DNA from: DASSUC01 sp035649895
Lineage (GTDB): Bacteria; Actinomycetota; Actinomycetes; Mycobacteriales; Micromonosporaceae
DNA: 32,636 nucleotides
Assembly (NCBI GenBank): GCA_035649895.1
Contig: DASRIS010000007.1
Span: 1-32,636, forward strand
Direction of reading: 5' to 3'
Shown: piece after piece, positions 7,398 through 15,769 of the stretch
Layout: each line of letters begins with the position of its first letter
Numbering within the stretch: the stretch's first letter is position 1
The notes under the pieces: generated by a model
Databases searched by the model: none
What the model was told of the DNA's origin: nothing
The model's input: the letters and a program-made list of their open reading frames with translations, nothing else
Program-made: the position numbers and the translations under genes

Positions 7398-8524
7398 TGT
7401 CAGAGGTGGCGACCCAGGATCCGGACCGGTCGGCGATCCGCCGCCGGGTCGAGGTGCTGGGCGCCGTCCTGGGTGTGGCCGCGGGAGCCGCGGCAGGCTA
7501 CGCCGCCGAGCGCATGCTGACGATCCGCAGCCGGCGCCGCGCTGCCGACCCGCACGCGGAGGAGCACTTCGGACCGCAGCCGTACGACGAGTCGCTCACC
7601 GTCACCACGGACGACGGCCTAGGGCTCCACGTCGAGATCGTGGACCCGGTCGACGGGGTGGACCTGACGCTGGACTTCCTCCCGGCGGTCGGCCAGCCGG
7701 CGCCGACGCTCATCTTCGTACACGGCTTCTGCCTGGACATGGGCACGTTCTACTTCCAGCGCAAGGAGCTGGCGCGGCTCGGCGACTGGCGGATGGTCTT
7801 CTACGACCAGCCGGGGCACGGCCGCTCCGGCCGGCTGGCGGAGGGCGAGTACACACTGGAGTCACTCGGCCAGGCGCTGCGCCGGGTCATCGAGGAGACC
7901 GCGCCGGGCGAGCCGGTGGTCCTCATCGGACACTCGATGGGCGGCATGGCGATCATGGCCCTGGCCGAGCTGCACCCGCAGCTCTTCGCCGAGCAGGTGG
8001 TGGGTACGGCGCTGGTCGCCACCTCGGCCGGGCGGCTGGAGGCGGTCCGGCTCGGCCTGCCGGAGATCATCGCCCGCACCGGCCGGCCGCTCCTGCCGCT
8101 GGTGAACGGCGCGACCAGGATGACCGGGGTGATGCTGGACCGGGCCCGGACCGCCGCCAGCAACATCGCCTGGCAGCTCACCCGCAGGTACGGCTTTGGC
8201 GCCGAGCGGCCCAGCCCGGCCCTGGTCTCCTTTGTGGAGCGGATGAACTCGCGCACCCCGACCGAGACGGTCGCCCGCTACCTGCGCACGCTCTACACGC
8301 ACTCGCGCTACCCGGCGCTGGAGGCGCTGCGCCACGTGCCGGTCCTGGTGGTCGTCGGCGACAAGGACCCGATCACGCCGGCCCGCGCCTCGGCCGAGAT
8401 CTGCCGGCGGCTGCCCGACGCCGAGCTGGTCACCGTCCCCGACAGCGGCCACGTGGTGCTGCTGGAGCATGCTGAGACCGTCAACGACGTGCTGCTGCGG
8501 TTCCTGGAGAAGATCTGTCCATGA
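7397..8524 (+). CDS. membrane-anchored alpha/beta hydrolase
   Basis: A 375-residue alpha/beta-hydrolase-fold protein of unknown substrate. A hydrophobic segment near residues 18-36 (LGAVLGVAAGAAAGYAA) may anchor it in the membrane. The fold signatures are FVHGFCLDMGTF (oxyanion region) and LIGHSMGGM with nucleophile Ser180. VVGDKDPITP supplies Asp324 and DSGHVVLLEH supplies His352, so the triad is complete. The ATG at 7397 is supported by the TACGCT box 7 nt upstream; the open frame continues further 5' only through repeat sequence. It overlaps the next gene by ATGA (8521-8524). Such a hydrolase commonly precedes tsaE in actinobacteria, and no link to t6A synthesis is known to me. Confidence 0.85.
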   Translation: MSEVATQDPDRSAIRRRVEVLGAVLGVAAGAAAGYAAERMLTIRSRRRAADPHAEEHFGPQPYDESLTVTTDDGLGLHVEIVDPVDGVDLTLDFLPAVGQPAPTLIFVHGFCLDMGTFYFQRKELARLGDWRMVFYDQPGHGRSGRLAEGEYTLESLGQALRRVIEETAPGEPVVLIGHSMGGMAIMALAELHPQLFAEQVVGTALVATSAGRLEAVRLGLPEIIARTGRPLLPLVNGATRMTGVMLDRARTAASNIAWQLTRRYGFGAERPSPALVSFVERMNSRTPTETVARYLRTLYTHSRYPALEALRHVPVLVVVGDKDPITPARASAEICRRLPDAELVTVPDSGHVVLLEHAETVNDVLLRFLEKICP

Positions 8525-9099
8525 GCGAGGCGTGGCGCGCGCTCGCCGCCGAGGTATCCGGCTGCCGGGCGTGCGTGGAGCTGGCCCAGTGCCGCCAGAA
8601 GGTCGTGGTCGGCGAGCCGCCCACGGGCACCCGGACGCGTACCCTGGCGCTGGTCGGGGAGGCCCCGGGCGCTGCCGAGGACGCGGCCGGGCGGCCGTTC
8701 GTCGGCAAGGCCGGCCAGCTGCTCGACCAGCTGCTCAACGACGCCGCCCTGGACCGCTCCGAGGCGGCCGTGCTGAACGTGCTCAAGTGCCGCCCGCCAG
8801 GCAACCGTACGCCCCGGGCGGACGAGCTGGCGCGCTGCCGGCCGTACCTGGAGCGGCAGCTGGCCCTGCTCGCGCCGACCCTGGTGGTGGCGCTCGGGCT
8901 GACCGCGGTCACCTGGTTCCTGGGCCCGACCAGGCTCGCCGCGGCCCGGGGCCGGGTGCATCTGGTGGCCGGGCTGCCGGTGCTGGCCACCTACCACCCG
9001 TCGGCGGCGATCCGGTTCGGGCCGGCCGGCGCGCCCATGGCGGCGCTCCGCGACGACCTCGCGCTCGCGGCCAAGCTGCTGGCCGGGGTCGGCACGTGA
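8521..9099 (+). CDS. uracil-DNA glycosylase, family 4 ([4Fe-4S])
   Basis: Removes uracil from DNA, starting base excision repair of deaminated cytosine, which matters in a GC-rich genome. The 192-residue protein has the four cluster cysteines at C15, C18 (CRAC), C90 (NVLKCRPPGNR) and C106. The water-activating motif GEAPGAAED starts at residue 46, and the DNA-intercalation motif TYHPSAAIR is at 158-166. These define family 4 (UDGa). It starts at the ATG overlapping the hydrolase stop, and its own TGA overlaps the GTG of tsaE (GTGA). Confidence 0.9.
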   Translation: MSEAWRALAAEVSGCRACVELAQCRQKVVVGEPPTGTRTRTLALVGEAPGAAEDAAGRPFVGKAGQLLDQLLNDAALDRSEAAVLNVLKCRPPGNRTPRADELARCRPYLERQLALLAPTLVVALGLTAVTWFLGPTRLAAARGRVHLVAGLPVLATYHPSAAIRFGPAGAPMAALRDDLALAAKLLAGVGT

Positions 9100-9578
9100 C
9101 CGTCCAGCTGCTGTCTACTGTGGAGGAGACGAGGGCGTTCGGCCGCGCGCTCGGCGGCGTGCTGCGGGCCGGCGACCTCGTGGTGCTGACCGGCCCGCTG
9201 GGCGCCGGCAAGACCGTGCTGGCCCAGGGCATCGGGGCGGGGCTGGGCGTGGCCGGCGAGGTCACCTCGCCGACGTTCGTCATCGCCCGGGTGCACCGGC
9301 CGGACCCGGCGCTGGGCGGGCGGGTGCCGATGGTGCACGTCGACGCGTACCGGCTGGGCGCCGCGCCCGACCCGCGGGCCGAGGTGGACGACCTGGACCT
9401 GGACGCGTCGGTGGAGGAGTCGGTGACCGTCGTCGAGTGGGGCGAGGGCGTGGTCGAGCAGCTCGCGGACGCGTACCTCCAGGTCTGTATCGATCGTCGC
9501 GAGGACGACGCCCGGCTGGTGGAGCTGGTGCCGCGCGGCGGCTTCCGGCCGGTGGGGGAGCTGGTCCGGTGCTCCTGA
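9096..9578 (+). CDS. tsaE: tRNA N6-adenosine threonylcarbamoyltransferase ATPase subunit TsaE
   Basis: The ATPase that turns over the TsaB-TsaD complex in t6A37 synthesis on ANN-decoding tRNAs. The 160-residue protein has a P-loop GPLGAGKT at 33-40, then GEVTSPTFVIARVH and VHVDAYRLG. The Walker B-like VTVVEWGEGV completes the set. The GTG at 9096 shares four bases with the stop of the glycosylase gene; longer frames upstream are the glycosylase gene read out of frame. It overlaps tsaB by 10 nt. Confidence 0.93.
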   Translation: MTVQLLSTVEETRAFGRALGGVLRAGDLVVLTGPLGAGKTVLAQGIGAGLGVAGEVTSPTFVIARVHRPDPALGGRVPMVHVDAYRLGAAPDPRAEVDDLDLDASVEESVTVVEWGEGVVEQLADAYLQVCIDRREDDARLVELVPRGGFRPVGELVRCS

Positions 9579-10237
9579 TCGCGGTTATCGACACGGCGAC
9601 GCCAGCGGTCACCGCGGCCGTGGCCGAGGTCACCCCGGCGGGTGTGGCAGTGCGGGCGGAGCGGACCACTGTGGACGCCCGCGCGCACGGCGAGCTGCTC
9701 GCCCCGCAGCTGGCCGAGGCGCTCGCCGAGGCCGGGGCGGTGCCGGGCGACCTCGCCGCGGTCGTCGCCGGCACCGGCCCGGGCCCGTTCACCGGCCTGC
9801 GGGTGGGGCTGGTCACCGCCGCCGCGCTCGCCGACACGCTCGGCGTACCCGCCTATGGGGTCTGCTCGCTGGACGCCCTGGGACTCGGCGCCCGCGAGGT
9901 CACCCTGGTCGCGACCGACGCGCGCCGCAAGGAGGTCTACTGGGCGGTGTACGCCGGCGGAGCGCGCCGGGCCGGCCCGGCGGTGGGGCGGCCCAGCGAC
10001 GTGGCGGGCCTGCTCGGTGAGCTCGGGGTGGTCCGCGCGGTCGGGGAGGGCGCCCGGCGCTACGCCGGCGTGCTCGGCCTGCCGGTGGACGGGCCGGACC
10101 ACCCGCCGCCGGCCGCGCTCGCCGCACTCGCCGCCGGCCGGGTCAGAGCCGGCGCGCCGGCGGAGCCGCTCACCCCGCTCTACCTGCGCCGGCCGGACGC
10201 GGTGGAGCCGGCCGTCCGCAAACGGGTCCTGGCGTGA
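9569..10237 (+). CDS. tsaB: tRNA threonylcarbamoyladenosine biosynthesis protein TsaB
   Basis: The structural partner of TsaD in t6A synthesis, with an ASKHA-type fold and no catalytic site of its own. The 222-residue protein starts at GTG (MLLIAVIDTATPAVTAAV), with GGGGGAG about 8 nt upstream inside tsaE. Signatures are HGELLAPQLAEALAEAG, AVVAGTGPGPFTGLRVG and VATDARRKEVYWA. Its stop overlaps the rimI GTG (GTGA at 10234-10237). Confidence 0.92.
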   Translation: MLLIAVIDTATPAVTAAVAEVTPAGVAVRAERTTVDARAHGELLAPQLAEALAEAGAVPGDLAAVVAGTGPGPFTGLRVGLVTAAALADTLGVPAYGVCSLDALGLGAREVTLVATDARRKEVYWAVYAGGARRAGPAVGRPSDVAGLLGELGVVRAVGEGARRYAGVLGLPVDGPDHPPPAALAALAAGRVRAGAPAEPLTPLYLRRPDAVEPAVRKRVLA

Positions 10238-10689
10238 GGCTGGTGCCCTTCCGGTGGTGGCACATCGACGAGGTGATGCCGATCGAGGCCGACCTGTTCG
10301 GCGCGGAGCGGTGGTCGGCCGCGATGTTCTGGAACGAGCTGGCGAACGGGCACTACTACGTGGCCGCGGTCGGCGACGGCGGGGCGGTGCTGGGCTACGC
10401 CGGCCTGGCGGTGAGCCCGCCGGACGAGGCGTGGGTGCAGAACCTCGCGGTGCGCCGGGACGCCCAGCGGCACGGAACCGGCCGGGCCCTGCTGGAGGCG
10501 CTGCTCGCCGAGGCGGCCCGGCGGGGGGTGCGCAAGACCATGCTCGAGGTCGCCGTCGACAACGCCGCCGCGCAGCACCTCTACGACCGGTACGGCTTCG
10601 AGGTCGTCGGCGTGCGCCGTGGTTACTACCAACCGAGCAACACCGACGCCTTGGTAATGATGAGAGCTCCTGGTGATGATGAGACATGA
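10234..10689 (+). CDS. rimI: ribosomal protein bS18-alanine N-acetyltransferase RimI (GNAT)
   Basis: A GNAT-fold acetyltransferase expected to acetylate the N-terminus of ribosomal protein S18. The 151-residue protein has the acetyl-CoA binding motif A region QNLAVRRDAQRHGTGRALL. Motif B, LEVAVDNAAAQHLYDRYGF, is followed by EVVGVRRGYYQP. It starts at a GTG overlapping tsaB and ends at ATGA shared with tsaD. Position between tsaB and tsaD is the classic location of rimI. Substrate is inferred from family and context. Confidence 0.9.
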   Translation: MRLVPFRWWHIDEVMPIEADLFGAERWSAAMFWNELANGHYYVAAVGDGGAVLGYAGLAVSPPDEAWVQNLAVRRDAQRHGTGRALLEALLAEAARRGVRKTMLEVAVDNAAAQHLYDRYGFEVVGVRRGYYQPSNTDALVMMRAPGDDET

Positions 10690-11729
10690 GTGAGCCCCTG
10701 GTGCTCGGCATCGAGACCTCGTGCGACGAGACCGGGATCGGCATCGTACGGGGCCACACGCTGCTCGCGGACGCGGTGGCGTCCAGTGTGGAGGCGCACG
10801 CGCGGTTCGGCGGCGTGGTGCCCGAGGTGGCCAGCCGGGCACACCTGGAGGCGATGGTGCCCACGCTGCACCGCGCCCTGGCCGAGGCCGGCGTGGCCCT
10901 GGCCGACGTCGACGCCATCGCGGTCACCGCCGGCCCCGGCCTGGCCGGCGCGCTGCTGGTCGGCGTCGCCGCCGCCAAGGGGTACGCGCTAGCCCTGGAC
11001 AAGCCGGTGTACGGCGTCAACCACCTCGCCGCCCACGTGGCCGTGGACACCCTGGAGCACGGCCCGCTGCCGGAGCCGGTGGTGGCGCTGCTCGTCTCCG
11101 GCGGGCACTCCTCGCTGCTGCTCGTCGACGACCTGGCGGCCGGCGTGACCCAGCTGGGCCGGACCATCGACGACGCGGCCGGCGAGGCGTTCGACAAGGT
11201 GGCCCGGCTGCTCGGGCTGCCGTTCCCGGGCGGGCCGCCGATCGACCGGGCCGCGCGGGAAGGGGACCCCGCGGCGGTGGCCTTCCCGCGCGGGCTCACC
11301 GCGCCGAAGGACCTGGCCGGGCACCGGTTCGACTTCTCGTTCTCGGGCCTGAAGACGGCGGTGGCGCGGTGGGTCGAGGCCCGGGAGCGGGCCGGCCAGC
11401 CGGTGCCGGTCGGTGACGTGGCCGCGTCGTTCCAGGAGGCCGTGTGCGACGTGCTGAGCCGCAAGGCGGTCGACGCGTGCCGCGAGCACGGGGTCGCCAC
11501 GCTGGTCATCGGCGGGGGCGTCGCGGCCAACTCGCGGCTGCGGGCAATGGCCGAGCAGCGGTGCGCCCGGTACGGGCTCCGGCTGCGGGTCCCCCGGCCC
11601 CGCCTGTGCACCGACAACGGGGCGATGGTGGCCGCACTCGGGTCCCATCTGGTCGCCGCCGGCGTCGCGCCGAGCCGCCTCGACCTGCCCGCGGACTCCG
11701 CGCTCCCGGTCACGACTGTGCGGGTGTAA
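10686..11729 (+). CDS. tsaD: tRNA N6-adenosine threonylcarbamoyltransferase TsaD
   Basis: The catalytic subunit that transfers threonylcarbamoyl from TC-AMP to A37 of tRNA. The 347-residue protein starts MSEPLVLGIETSCDETG, has VVPEVASRAHLE, and carries metal ligands His113 and His117 in NHLAAHV. SGGHSSLLLV and DDAAGEAFDKVARLLGL follow, then FSFSGLKTAV and VIGGGVAANSRLR. The partner genes tsaB and tsaE lie upstream in the same overlapping run. Its TAA overlaps the ATG of the next small gene (TAATG). Confidence 0.96.
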   Translation: MSEPLVLGIETSCDETGIGIVRGHTLLADAVASSVEAHARFGGVVPEVASRAHLEAMVPTLHRALAEAGVALADVDAIAVTAGPGLAGALLVGVAAAKGYALALDKPVYGVNHLAAHVAVDTLEHGPLPEPVVALLVSGGHSSLLLVDDLAAGVTQLGRTIDDAAGEAFDKVARLLGLPFPGGPPIDRAAREGDPAAVAFPRGLTAPKDLAGHRFDFSFSGLKTAVARWVEARERAGQPVPVGDVAASFQEAVCDVLSRKAVDACREHGVATLVIGGGVAANSRLRAMAEQRCARYGLRLRVPRPRLCTDNGAMVAALGSHLVAAGVAPSRLDLPADSALPVTTVRV

Positions 11730-11995
11730 TGTCGCGCGGCGTGATCGTGCGGATGTGGGAGGTACGCGCGCACCCGGAGGGCTTCACCGAGCTGATCTCC
11801 TGGGTCTGCGAGGCGGCGCTGCCAGCTATCGAGGTCGAGCCGCTGCACATCGCGAGCGAGGTGTTCTCCTCCACCGACCACCGGCTCGTGGTGATCTCCA
11901 AGTGGCGCAGCAACCCGGTCGAGCTGCCGGAGCCACCCCGGCACCTGGTCGCACGCAAGCCGCACAGCTGGGACTTCGCCCCAGTCGACCGCTGA
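11729..11995 (+). CDS. small conserved protein, possible dimeric alpha/beta-barrel (ABM-like)
   Basis: An 88-residue protein read from the ATG that overlaps the tsaD stop, starting MSRGVIVRMWEVRAHPEG and ending HSWDFAPVDR. The pattern of an N-terminal beta strand with RMWEVRAHPEGF, a helix, then VVISKWRSNP suggests a ferredoxin-like fold such as the antibiotic biosynthesis monooxygenase group. This is weak, and no catalytic residue can be named. It is the last gene of the tsa run and marks the end of conserved gene order before the island at 12.0-17.6 kb. Confidence 0.6.
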   Translation: MSRGVIVRMWEVRAHPEGFTELISWVCEAALPAIEVEPLHIASEVFSSTDHRLVVISKWRSNPVELPEPPRHLVARKPHSWDFAPVDR

Positions 11996-12192
11996 GCGCA
12001 GAAGCCTTCCGAGGTTATGTAGGCGATTGACCACTTACAGACGAGATGGGCAATTTTTACGCTGTAGGTCGATGTCGAGCAGAAGGGCTTCTGGAGGCAG
12101 TCAGGCGGCCAGGGTTCGTACTGACGGCGGGCCGCCGGGGCGGCACTCGGTCTGCTGGCCGATTGCGAAGTACGTATCGCGGTTATCCAGTA
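11996..12192. other. left junction of the accessory island
   Basis: No gene was found. Base composition falls below that of the flanking operon, for example around GCAATTTTTACGCTG near 12051. Plus-strand frames run open into the ATPase gene but show no family resemblance. Where intact relatives of the downstream ATPase would have an N-terminal domain, this stretch offers nothing recognisable, which fits a 5' truncation. No inverted repeat, target duplication or att-like site was seen. Confidence 0.4.
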
Positions 12193-13335
12193 ATGTCCCG
12201 TGGTTTCGGCGGGCGGATCCCGTCGGATGGGTACCCGCAGCAGGTCACAGGAAGCCTGGTTGACATCAGCGCCGAGGTCAGCGCGACGCCCTTTTTCGCC
12301 AACCAAGCCGCCCCGCTGGGCCGTGTGGAACAGGCGTTACGCGCTCAGCTCGATCCAGGCTTGGCGCCCTTCCTCGATGACCTGGACGAAGGGCTGGACG
12401 CCCGGCACTTCGTCGAGCGCGGGGCTGGTCTCAACGCGTTGGCGGACCCTCTCGGGTCCTCCGGTCTGGTGGGCTGCTTTACGGGCCGGAAGGAGCAGCT
12501 CAGGCGGCTCGCGCCGTGGCTCAACGGTGAGGAGGGCGGCCGGCTGACGGTCGTCACAGGCAGCCCTGGGGTGGGAAAATCTGCGCTACTCGGTGTGCTG
12601 GTCTGCGCCGGCCATCCAACACTGCGCGAGCACACCAGGCCGGTGTGGCAGCGAGTCGCCCAGGCGCCATACCTTGTGCGGCGCCCGTTCGCCGCTGTTC
12701 ATGCCCGCCAGCGTGATCTCGCCGCGATTCTGGCCTCATTGACGCGCCAGCTCGCGCTGGACGAGGTGGCTACGGCCGCGGATCTCACGCACGCCCTATG
12801 CGGGCTGCCAGAGGTCCCGGTCGTCGTCCTCGACGCGCTGGACGAGGCCGACGACGGCGTTATGGTGATGAACGAGCTGCTGCTGCCGCTGGCAGCCGCG
12901 CACCGCGCGGATGGCGAGCCGGCCATGCGGCTACTCGTCGGCACCCGCCGCTACGACGAGTACCTGCCGTTGCTGCGCGTCGCCTCAACGGAGCAAGGCC
13001 TCGTGGACCTGGATGATGTGCCTCGCCAGGTACTCGAAGACGATCTAGAGCGCTACGTCCACGAGCTCCTCGGCGTCACCAGGTATCGGGACTACGGCGC
13101 CGTCCGGGGTGCGTTCGCCGCCAAGGTCGCCCGCGTTCTTGCCGATCCGGGGACCGAACCGACAGCCGGCCGGTGGGAGAGTTTCTCGTCGCCGGGCTTT
13201 ACACGCGCTACCTGGTCATATCACACCTGGACGGACTCAGTGTCGCCGACGCCGAACGCCTCGGCGGGCAAGCGCCGCGCACCCTGCCCGATGTCCTGGA
13301 GCTCGACCTTTCAGCGCGGTCCAATGAAGGCCTGA
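12193..13335 (+). pseudogene. STAND-type ATPase-WD40 protein, N-terminal (ATPase) fragment
   Basis: The coherent frame from about 12193 to 13175 encodes SLVDISAEVSATPFFANQ, DEGLDARHFVERGAGL and VGCFTGRKEQLRRLAPWL. A P-loop follows (VVTGSPGVGKSALLGVL, near 12551-12601). The NACHT/STAND Walker B is VVVLDALDEADD, and LLVGTRRYDEY looks like a sensor strand. At the GGG run 13175-13177 one base appears to be missing: an extra G would join GRW to GEFLVAGLYTRYL of the next frame. The remaining codons to the stop at 13335 are out of frame. There is no Shine-Dalgarno sequence before the ATG at 12193, and no N-terminal effector domain, so the 5' end may also be lost. It belongs with the next two fragments. 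Confidence 0.75.
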
Positions 13336-14354
13336 GCCTACGCCCGACGCTGGCTGCGCTCGCCCACTCGCAAGGGCAAGGCATGCCCGCGAGCGTCCTT
13401 GCACGCGTCGCGTCCGCGTTCGCCGAGCCGTTCGCCGGGACGCTGACGCACCCGCAGCTTCGGCGGGCTCTGGAGGCTGGCCGGTTCTACCTGCGCCAGA
13501 CCACGGACAGCGATGGCACGACCCTGTATCGACTGTTCCACCAGGGTCTCGCCGACCACCTGCGGCGGCACGCGCACAGCATGCAGCGCGAGACCGGCCA
13601 GGGCGACCGGGGGGTGCTCCTCGACCGGCTTCTCGGTCCACTCGGCCCGCCGGAGGCGCGCGACTGGGACGCGGCCGAGCCGTATCTGCTTCGCCACGCG
13701 CTGCAACACGCCGCCGACGCCAACCGCGTGGGCGAGCTGCTCGTCGACCCGGGGTTCCTGCTCGCCGCGGACCAGGTGCCCACCAGCGCGGTCCAAGACT
13801 GCGCTGACGCGAACCGACTCCGGCAGATCGTCGCGGTGCAGGAGGCGACCCGCCGGTTGACAACGGCACCGGGCCACTGGGCGGCCTTCGCCCTCAACGC
13901 CGTCCGTGCGGGTCTTCCGGAGCTGGCTGTCCGCGCCGCGAACCCATCCAGCCAAGCTCCGCTGACCTGGCAGCCCCGCTGGACCGCCGGCCGGCCCTCG
14001 CTCGGCCAAGCCATCGAACCGACTCACACGGTCGTCGGAGCGTTCGGCGGGGCGGTGCAAGCGGTGGCTTGTACCACTGTCGATGGCGTCCCGGTCGCGG
14101 TCACAGGCAGCCGGGGTGGTGCGATCCGGCTGTGGGATCTGCGAGAACGAAAACTGCTGTGCGATCCGCTCACTGGGCCCGGAGCGGTATCGGCGGTCGC
14201 CTGCACCACTTTGGACGGCACTCCCTACGCCATTATCGGTAGTTACCAACCCAAGAGTTCCTACCATGGCTACCTCACCCTGAGCGATCCCGCCGTTGTT
14301 GAGTACACCGAGGGCAGGGTGCACATGTGCAACCTCCGGGCAGCAGCGGAGTGA
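13173..14354 (+). pseudogene. STAND-type ATPase-WD40 protein, middle fragment (helical arm and first WD repeats)
   Basis: Continues the protein in the +1-restored frame: EFLVAGLYTRYLVISHL, then winged-helix/arm-like sequence (FAEPFAGTLTHPQLRRAL, LYRLFHQGLADHLRRHA). WD40-type repeats follow, such as AVACTTVDGVPVAVTGS and GGAIRLWDLRERKLL. The frame ends at TGA 14352-14354. The same frame continues beyond it with RIDEVFAPLIENIDEV and VTDGHIRLWDL, so the TGA is a nonsense mutation inside the propeller rather than the true end. A GTG at 13173 could start a separate product, but no ribosome-binding site supports it. Confidence 0.72.
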
Positions 14355-15769
14355 CGCATCGATGAGGTCTTCGCGCCGCTCATCGAGAACATCGACGAGG
14401 TGCGGGCAGTAGCCTGCACCACCGTAGGATCTGCCACTACCGCGGTGGTCGTCACCGACGGTCACATACGGCTTTGGGACCTGCGCGCAGGCAGGCGGGC
14501 AGCGCGATCCGCTTGCGACGTCTGTGGTCCCCCTCCCGCCCCACCCGGGCATGCTGCGGCACGTTGGGCGATCGCTGTGTCGCCGTGGTCGCAATCGATC
14601 GCAAGCTGCACCTGTGGGATCTTGAAGAACGGCGCAGGATCGGTGAGCCCCTCCTCCATCACCACATGGCGCGGATCCAGGCGGTGGCCTGCATCACGCT
14701 GGACGGCACGCTCGTCGCGGTCACCGGTGGCGATGACGGCGGGGTACGGGTTTGGGATGTGCTCGGAAGGCGGCAGCTCGACACACCGCGCCATCCCGGC
14801 GATGTGCGGTCGCTGGCCTGCATGACTGTGGACGGAGGTCTGGTCGTGGTCATCGGCAGCGCCGACAGCGCCGTACGCGTGTGGAACCTACGAGGACGGT
14901 CGGTCGTACCACTTACCAGCCATCCCGACAGCGTGGCTGCGGTGGCCTGCGCCACCGTGAACGGAACCCCGGTTGCGGTCACCGGCGCCATCGACGGCCT
15001 GCGGATCTGGCCGCTGGACATCGGGCGGCGCCGCACTGTCGCCCCGGAGAATGAGGAGCCCTATACGCAGATGGTGGCTCTGGCTGCGCTCTGGGCAGAT
15101 TCTGAGCGGTTCTCCATACAGCAGATCGCCCTCGCCACCACCGCCGGCCGCCACGTCGTCCTACTGGCCGACGCCAACGGCGGCTTCGCTGCGAGGGATA
15201 TAGCCACCGGTGAGCCGTTGCACGCACCTGTCTTCGATACGGGCGCGCCGCTGGTCAGCATCCGGCCAAAGACGTTGGCGGGGCGCCAGGTCGCGGTCGT
15301 GGCCGGCGCGGACGGCCATAGCTGGGTGTGGGATATCGCCACCGGCCGGGTGGCAGACGCTGGGTCACGATTCGCTGAGTTCGGCGACGGGTGCCGGCCG
15401 TTCCTGGTGGCCGACGTTCTGACCGACGACATGCGGGTCGTCACCATCACCGGCCAGGAAGACGGAGTGCTCCGCCTGAGCGAAGCGGCTACCGGTGCCT
15501 CGCTCGGTGAGCTGTCCGGACATCACGGGCCGGTGACGGCGCTCTCCGCCGTGGAGCTTGACGGCAGGCTGCTCGCGTTCAGCGGTGGTGCCGACGGGAC
15601 GGTCCGGGTATGGGACGTCGTCAACCGACGGCAGCTCGACAAGATCGAGATGCTGGGCGAGGTGTCGGCGATCGTGGCCACGCCCGACGGCTATCTGCTC
15701 GTCGCTGCGGCCGGTGAGGTCGTCGCCTTCCGCCACATCGACCACATTCGCGCGGAGAACCACCCGTGA
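14355..15769 (+). pseudogene. STAND-type ATPase-WD40 protein, C-terminal WD40 fragment
   Basis: After the nonsense codon, the WD repeat HIRLWDLRAGR is readable to about 14500. It then shifts frame (DPLATSVVPLPPHPGML) and again near 14560 (LGDRCVAVVAIDRKLHLW). From there one frame runs clean to 15769. It holds several WD repeats: VAVTGGDDGGVRVWDVLG, IGSADSAVRVWNLRG, GADGHSWVWDIATG and GGADGTVRVWDVVN. The final stop overlaps the GTG of the hydrolase gene, so the two were once coupled. In total at least three frameshifts and one stop break this gene, which argues for real decay over a single sequencing error. Confidence 0.75.

Noticed and set aside
8909..12034. A 1041-codon open frame on the minus strand across the tsa genes
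   Set aside because: It is the antisense shadow of UDG, tsaE, tsaB, rimI and tsaD in very GC-rich DNA. It is Arg/Pro/Ser-rich with no family resemblance, whereas the plus-strand proteins are unmistakable.
13173..13177. Programmed ribosomal frameshift in the STAND ATPase gene
   Set aside because: The GTGGGAG context is not a slippery heptamer, no stimulatory structure was seen, and two more frame breaks plus a stop lie downstream.
14352..14354. In-frame TGA as a selenocysteine codon or programmed readthrough in the WD40 protein
   Set aside because: No SECIS-like element was noticed, the site is in a WD-repeat linker, and other frameshifts nearby show general decay.
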